Below, piece after piece: positions 6,689 to 7,919 of a DNA stretch of 7,919 bases. Each line of letters starts with the position of its first letter. Positions within the stretch are counted from its first letter, which is position 1. The translations under genes and the position numbers were made by a program. Source of the DNA: Candidatus Atribacteria bacterium (GTDB taxonomy: Bacteria; Atribacterota; Atribacteria; Atribacterales; Caldatribacteriaceae); contig JARRCQ010000065.1 in NCBI GenBank assembly GCA_029982105.1, positions 1-7,919 of the forward strand, read 5' to 3'. A model generated the notes under the pieces. The model saw only the letters and a program-made list of their open reading frames with translations, searched no databases and was not told the origin of the DNA.

Positions 6689-6779
6689 AAACAATCCTCC
6701 CCAATAGTACACATATTCCGAGAAATACAAAAAAGAAAATCTTCAGCTTAACTGTTTTTAAAGTCATCTCTAAGTACAT
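6675..6779 (-). other. Possible 34-codon leader ORF with one membrane-like segment
   Basis: An ATG at 6779 in the operon leader opens a 34-aa frame (second ATG at 6767). It encodes a basic stretch (KTVKLK), a hydrophobic run FFFVFLGICVLLG, then Arg, and stops at TAA 6675-6677, 14 nt inside the dehydratase gene. The overlap would allow translational coupling. There is no good ribosome site before either ATG, and T-rich DNA readily encodes Phe/Leu runs, so chance is the leading explanation. Confidence 0.2.
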
Positions 6780-6820
6780 CATCAATAAGTTTACTTAAAA
6801 ACATAAATTTTTATTCTTTG

Positions 6821-6836
6821 CATAATATGCATTATG
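6821..6836. promoter_or_regulatory. Candidate operator: inverted repeat CATAAT-N4-ATTATG
   Basis: A perfect 6-bp inverted repeat with a 4-bp centre lies at about +9 to +24 relative to the predicted start near 6844. Repressor binding there would block transcription. A second, weaker inverted repeat, TCTATA-N5-TATAGA (6842-6858), overlaps the -10 box. The IclR regulator encoded at the operon end is the natural candidate to bind one of them; no binding evidence is visible in the sequence. Confidence 0.45.
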
Positions 6837-6850
6837 ATTGCTCTATATAC

Positions 6851-6880
6851 ATTATAGAATGTCGATTTTTAATTTGTCAA
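6851..6880 (-). promoter_or_regulatory. Near-perfect sigma-70 promoter for the sugar-acid operon
   Basis: On the minus strand, TTGACA (6875-6880) and TATAAT (6851-6856) are separated by 18 bp; both hexamers match consensus exactly. The predicted transcription start is near 6844, giving a leader of about 157 nt before the dehydratase ATG at 6688. The leader is AT-rich and holds the operator candidate at 6821-6836. This is the only strong promoter I find for the minus-strand genes. Such a consensus promoter would need repression to be silent, which fits control by the IclR protein. Confidence 0.8.
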
Positions 6881-6935
6881 TAGCAACTGAGGTGGTTTGA
6901 AAAATACCTCTATGCCTTATTTTGCCATTGCTCGT

Positions 6936-6980
6936 TTCTGTCACCACAAGGGTTGTTTGCTCGTATCTCACGACGATCTC
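6936..6980 (-). repeat. Copy 2 of the 45-bp dispersed repeat, opposite orientation
   Basis: Read on the minus strand it begins GAGATCGTCG and aligns without gaps to positions 1-45, with about 31 of 45 bases identical. The terminal self-complementarity seen in copy 1 is lost here, so this copy looks older. It sits between the MNT pseudogene end (6989) and the operon promoter (-35 at 6880). The region 6881-6935 between them holds only a weak GAGGT/ACCTC inverted repeat and no gene that I can see. Confidence 0.5.
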
Positions 6981-6988
6981 GCCCCCCA

Positions 6989-7292
6989 TCATCGCGCTTC
7001 TTCGTGCATAACCTGAGCAAAACGTCCTTCCAGTTCCTCAAACTCTTCTTCAGTGTAAACCAAAAGGTCCACGGGAACTGGAAGACTTCTAGTATCAAAG
7101 TATCGCGGCCGCTCCCAGAAGGAATAAGGGGACCTTCGCAACACGAGTACAATATCCAGGTCGCTTCTCACCCCCCAGAAAGGAGTGTTACAGGAGCCAA
7201 AAACACCGATACACAGGATGTCAGGGTTGTTCTTTTTCTCTTTTTTTACTCAGGAAAGAAACACTTCTTCAGCTTCTTCCCTCCTCGGCCAT
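6989..7292 (-). pseudogene. Decayed MNT-type nucleotidyltransferase (antitoxin-like)
   Basis: The recognisable protein runs DILCIGVFGSCNTPFWGVRSDLDIVLVL, then ERPRYFDTRSLPVPVDLLVY and TEEEFEELEGRFAQVMHEEA. The minimal nucleotidyltransferase motif GS-x10-DxD is still present in the frame from about 7217 to 7166. The gene probably began at ATG 7292, overlapping the HEPN gene end. After MAEE a frameshift moves to the frame reading EAEEVFLS, and a TGA at 7250-7252 stands where Arg would fit in FLS(R)VKKEK. MNT proteins such as MntA are antitoxins that neutralise HEPN (HepT) partners by nucleotide addition. With a frameshift and a stop this copy is unlikely to make full protein. A short product restarting at GTG 7171 would lack the GS motif. 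Confidence 0.75.
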
Positions 7293-7649
7293 TTGAGCAC
7301 GGACGAATTCAAGGATCTCACAGGCATAACCCACCGCCCCCTCAACCCGTAGGAAGCCAAAATGTTCAAATGGAGCACCTTCAGGAAAACCGTTGGGATA
7401 ACGAGGGGGAATGTAATATCCGTCCAGAACCTTTCCTTTATCCACCAAATACTCAGGAGCGAGGAAGGGGAAGCTCCAAAAGAAATCTTGCTACCATGTG
7501 CCCCAGGCTTCTTGCCCCATAACCGCTTTTTCTGCTGCCTGATGCGAAGCAAAGCAGGTCCATTCATCATATTCCAGCTCCCGGGAAGAAAGGGCTTGCT
7601 GCAAGCCTCTTTCTGCTTGCCTCAACCAATCGAAGGCTCTCCCCGCCAT
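7269..7649 (-). pseudogene. Decayed HEPN-domain protein (toxin-like partner of MNT)
   Basis: The start is good: AAAGGAGG (7659-7666) lies 9 nt before ATG 7649. The reading begins MAGRAFDWLRQAERGLQQAL and continues EWTCFASHQAAEKAV, a standard HEPN N-terminal helix pair. Then about seven residues expected after AAEKAV seem to be missing before GQEAWG. A 1-nt frameshift at about 7500 leads to a TAG in the original frame, while the next frame reads HMVARFLLELP. Another shift near 7460 leads to EYLVDKGKVLDGYYIPPRYP, NGFPEGAPFEHF and EILEFVRAQM, ending at TGA 7269-7271. Homology is thus spread over three frames. HEPN-MNT pairs are common toxin-antitoxin or stress modules; this one is inactive as read. 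The region is visibly more GC-rich than the operon. Confidence 0.78.
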
Positions 7650-7743
7650 AGGCGCCAACCTCCTTTCTAAATTGTAGCATAGTTACAGCTCAACCTTCCT
7701 GTTTTTTAGCGTCCCTTCTCCCTTCCGATTCATAATTCATCGC

Positions 7744-7919
7744 TCAAAAAGAGGGTAGGCGGCGAAGAAGGTGGAAGGAAAGAACAGCAGCTCCTCCCGC
7801 TTTTAAGAGGTCAAAGCCAATGAAAGGGAAAAAGCCTACTTGTAAGGTGGCGTAAAAAGAGAGAGGCTTACCCAAAAGTAAATTCATACTCCACCACAGA
7901 TAACAGAGCCCAGGAAGAT
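7744..7919 (-). CDS. bioY: C-terminal part of a probable BioY-family biotin transporter (truncated by window edge)
   Basis: An open frame enters from the right edge and ends at TGA 7744-7746, giving 57 residues. It reads MNLLLGKPLSFYATLQVGFF, then PFIGFDLLKAGGAAVLSF and HLLRRLP. This resembles the end of BioY, the substrate-binding S-component of the biotin ECF transporter: a G-x-P-L-S-F turn, a hydrophobic helix ending in PF-x-x-x-D-L-L-K (usually PFIPGDLLK), then a final helix and basic tail. The usual Pro-Gly before Asp is Gly-Phe here. Most of the gene lies outside the window. The spacer 7667-7743 to the HEPN pseudogene shows no gene or clear terminator. The call rests on a short segment. 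Confidence 0.6.
   Translation of the reverse strand, partial: LPGLCYLWWSMNLLLGKPLSFYATLQVGFFPFIGFDLLKAGGAAVLSFHLLRRLPSF

Noticed and set aside
6889..6910. GAGGT...ACCTC inverted repeat as a terminator for the MNT gene.
   Set aside because: The stem is only 5 bp with a 12-nt loop and no T-run after it on the minus strand.
6910..7152. An 80-codon minus-strand open frame downstream of the MNT remnant.
   Set aside because: It overlaps the MNT reading frame out of phase and runs through repeat copy 2; no family features.
6953..7522. A 189-codon plus-strand open frame over the HEPN-MNT region.
   Set aside because: It is antisense to recognisable HEPN and MNT segments and is rich in Pro, Arg and Ser as expected from a shadow frame; no family resemblance.
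7250..7570. A 106-codon minus-strand open frame as an independent gene.
   Set aside because: Most of it is an out-of-frame reading of the broken HEPN gene; only its last residues (EEAEEVFLS) match the MNT N-terminus after a frameshift.
1..7919. CRISPR array, tRNA, rRNA or riboswitch.
   Set aside because: I saw no regularly spaced direct repeats, no cloverleaf ending in CCA-type acceptor, no rRNA-like blocks, and no recognisable riboswitch core in the operon leader.

Overview
The window carries one sugar-acid uptake and catabolism operon. All of its genes lie on the minus strand, so transcription runs from about 6844 down to 180. It is flanked upstream by a decayed HEPN/nucleotidyltransferase toxin-antitoxin-like module and the tail of a probable BioY biotin transporter gene. 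No rRNA or other phylogenetic marker is present. The fairly AT-rich bacterial genes, strong AGGAGG-type ribosome sites, an ABC sugar transporter without a lipobox on its binding protein, and a HEPN-MNT pair of a kind common in anaerobes and thermophiles suggest an anaerobic, possibly thermophilic, diderm bacterium (for example Thermotogae-, Atribacterota- or Firmicutes-like). That placement is a weak inference.

Operon, in transcription order: a near-consensus sigma-70 promoter (6851-6880) with an inverted-repeat operator candidate just downstream; a mannonate dehydratase/RspA-type enolase-superfamily enzyme (5498-6688); a spacer with two tandem hairpins; an ABC solute-binding protein (3986-5299); a perfect 46-bp palindrome (3937-3982); two MalF/MalG-type permeases (3045-3914 and 2195-3025); the C-terminal stump of an RraA-family gene (1956-2174); a PfkB-family 2-keto-3-deoxygluconate (KDG) kinase (966-1931); and an IclR-family regulator (180-962). 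The last two genes are 3 nt apart. Two hairpins follow the regulator.

How it works together (inference from family knowledge): the ABC system imports a hexonate, uronate or small uronide. The dehydratase turns mannonate (or a related aldonate) into KDG, and the kinase makes KDPG. The IclR protein probably senses KDG or a relative and controls the promoter. The transporter ATPase, the KDPG aldolase and the uronate isomerase/reductase steps are not in this window.

Upstream part (6989-7919): two adjacent minus-strand genes, a HEPN protein and a MNT-type nucleotidyltransferase, are recognisable in pieces but broken by frameshifts, an internal deletion and a stop codon. Beyond them is the 57-residue end of a BioY-like protein entering from outside the window. 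Two diverged copies of a 45-bp repeat, in opposite orientation (1-45 and 6936-6980), bracket the operon.

I see no wholly new system. The most unusual items are the 46-bp perfect palindrome in the transporter mRNA, the repeat-bracketed operon next to a decayed toxin-antitoxin pair, and the truncated RraA gene inside an otherwise intact operon.
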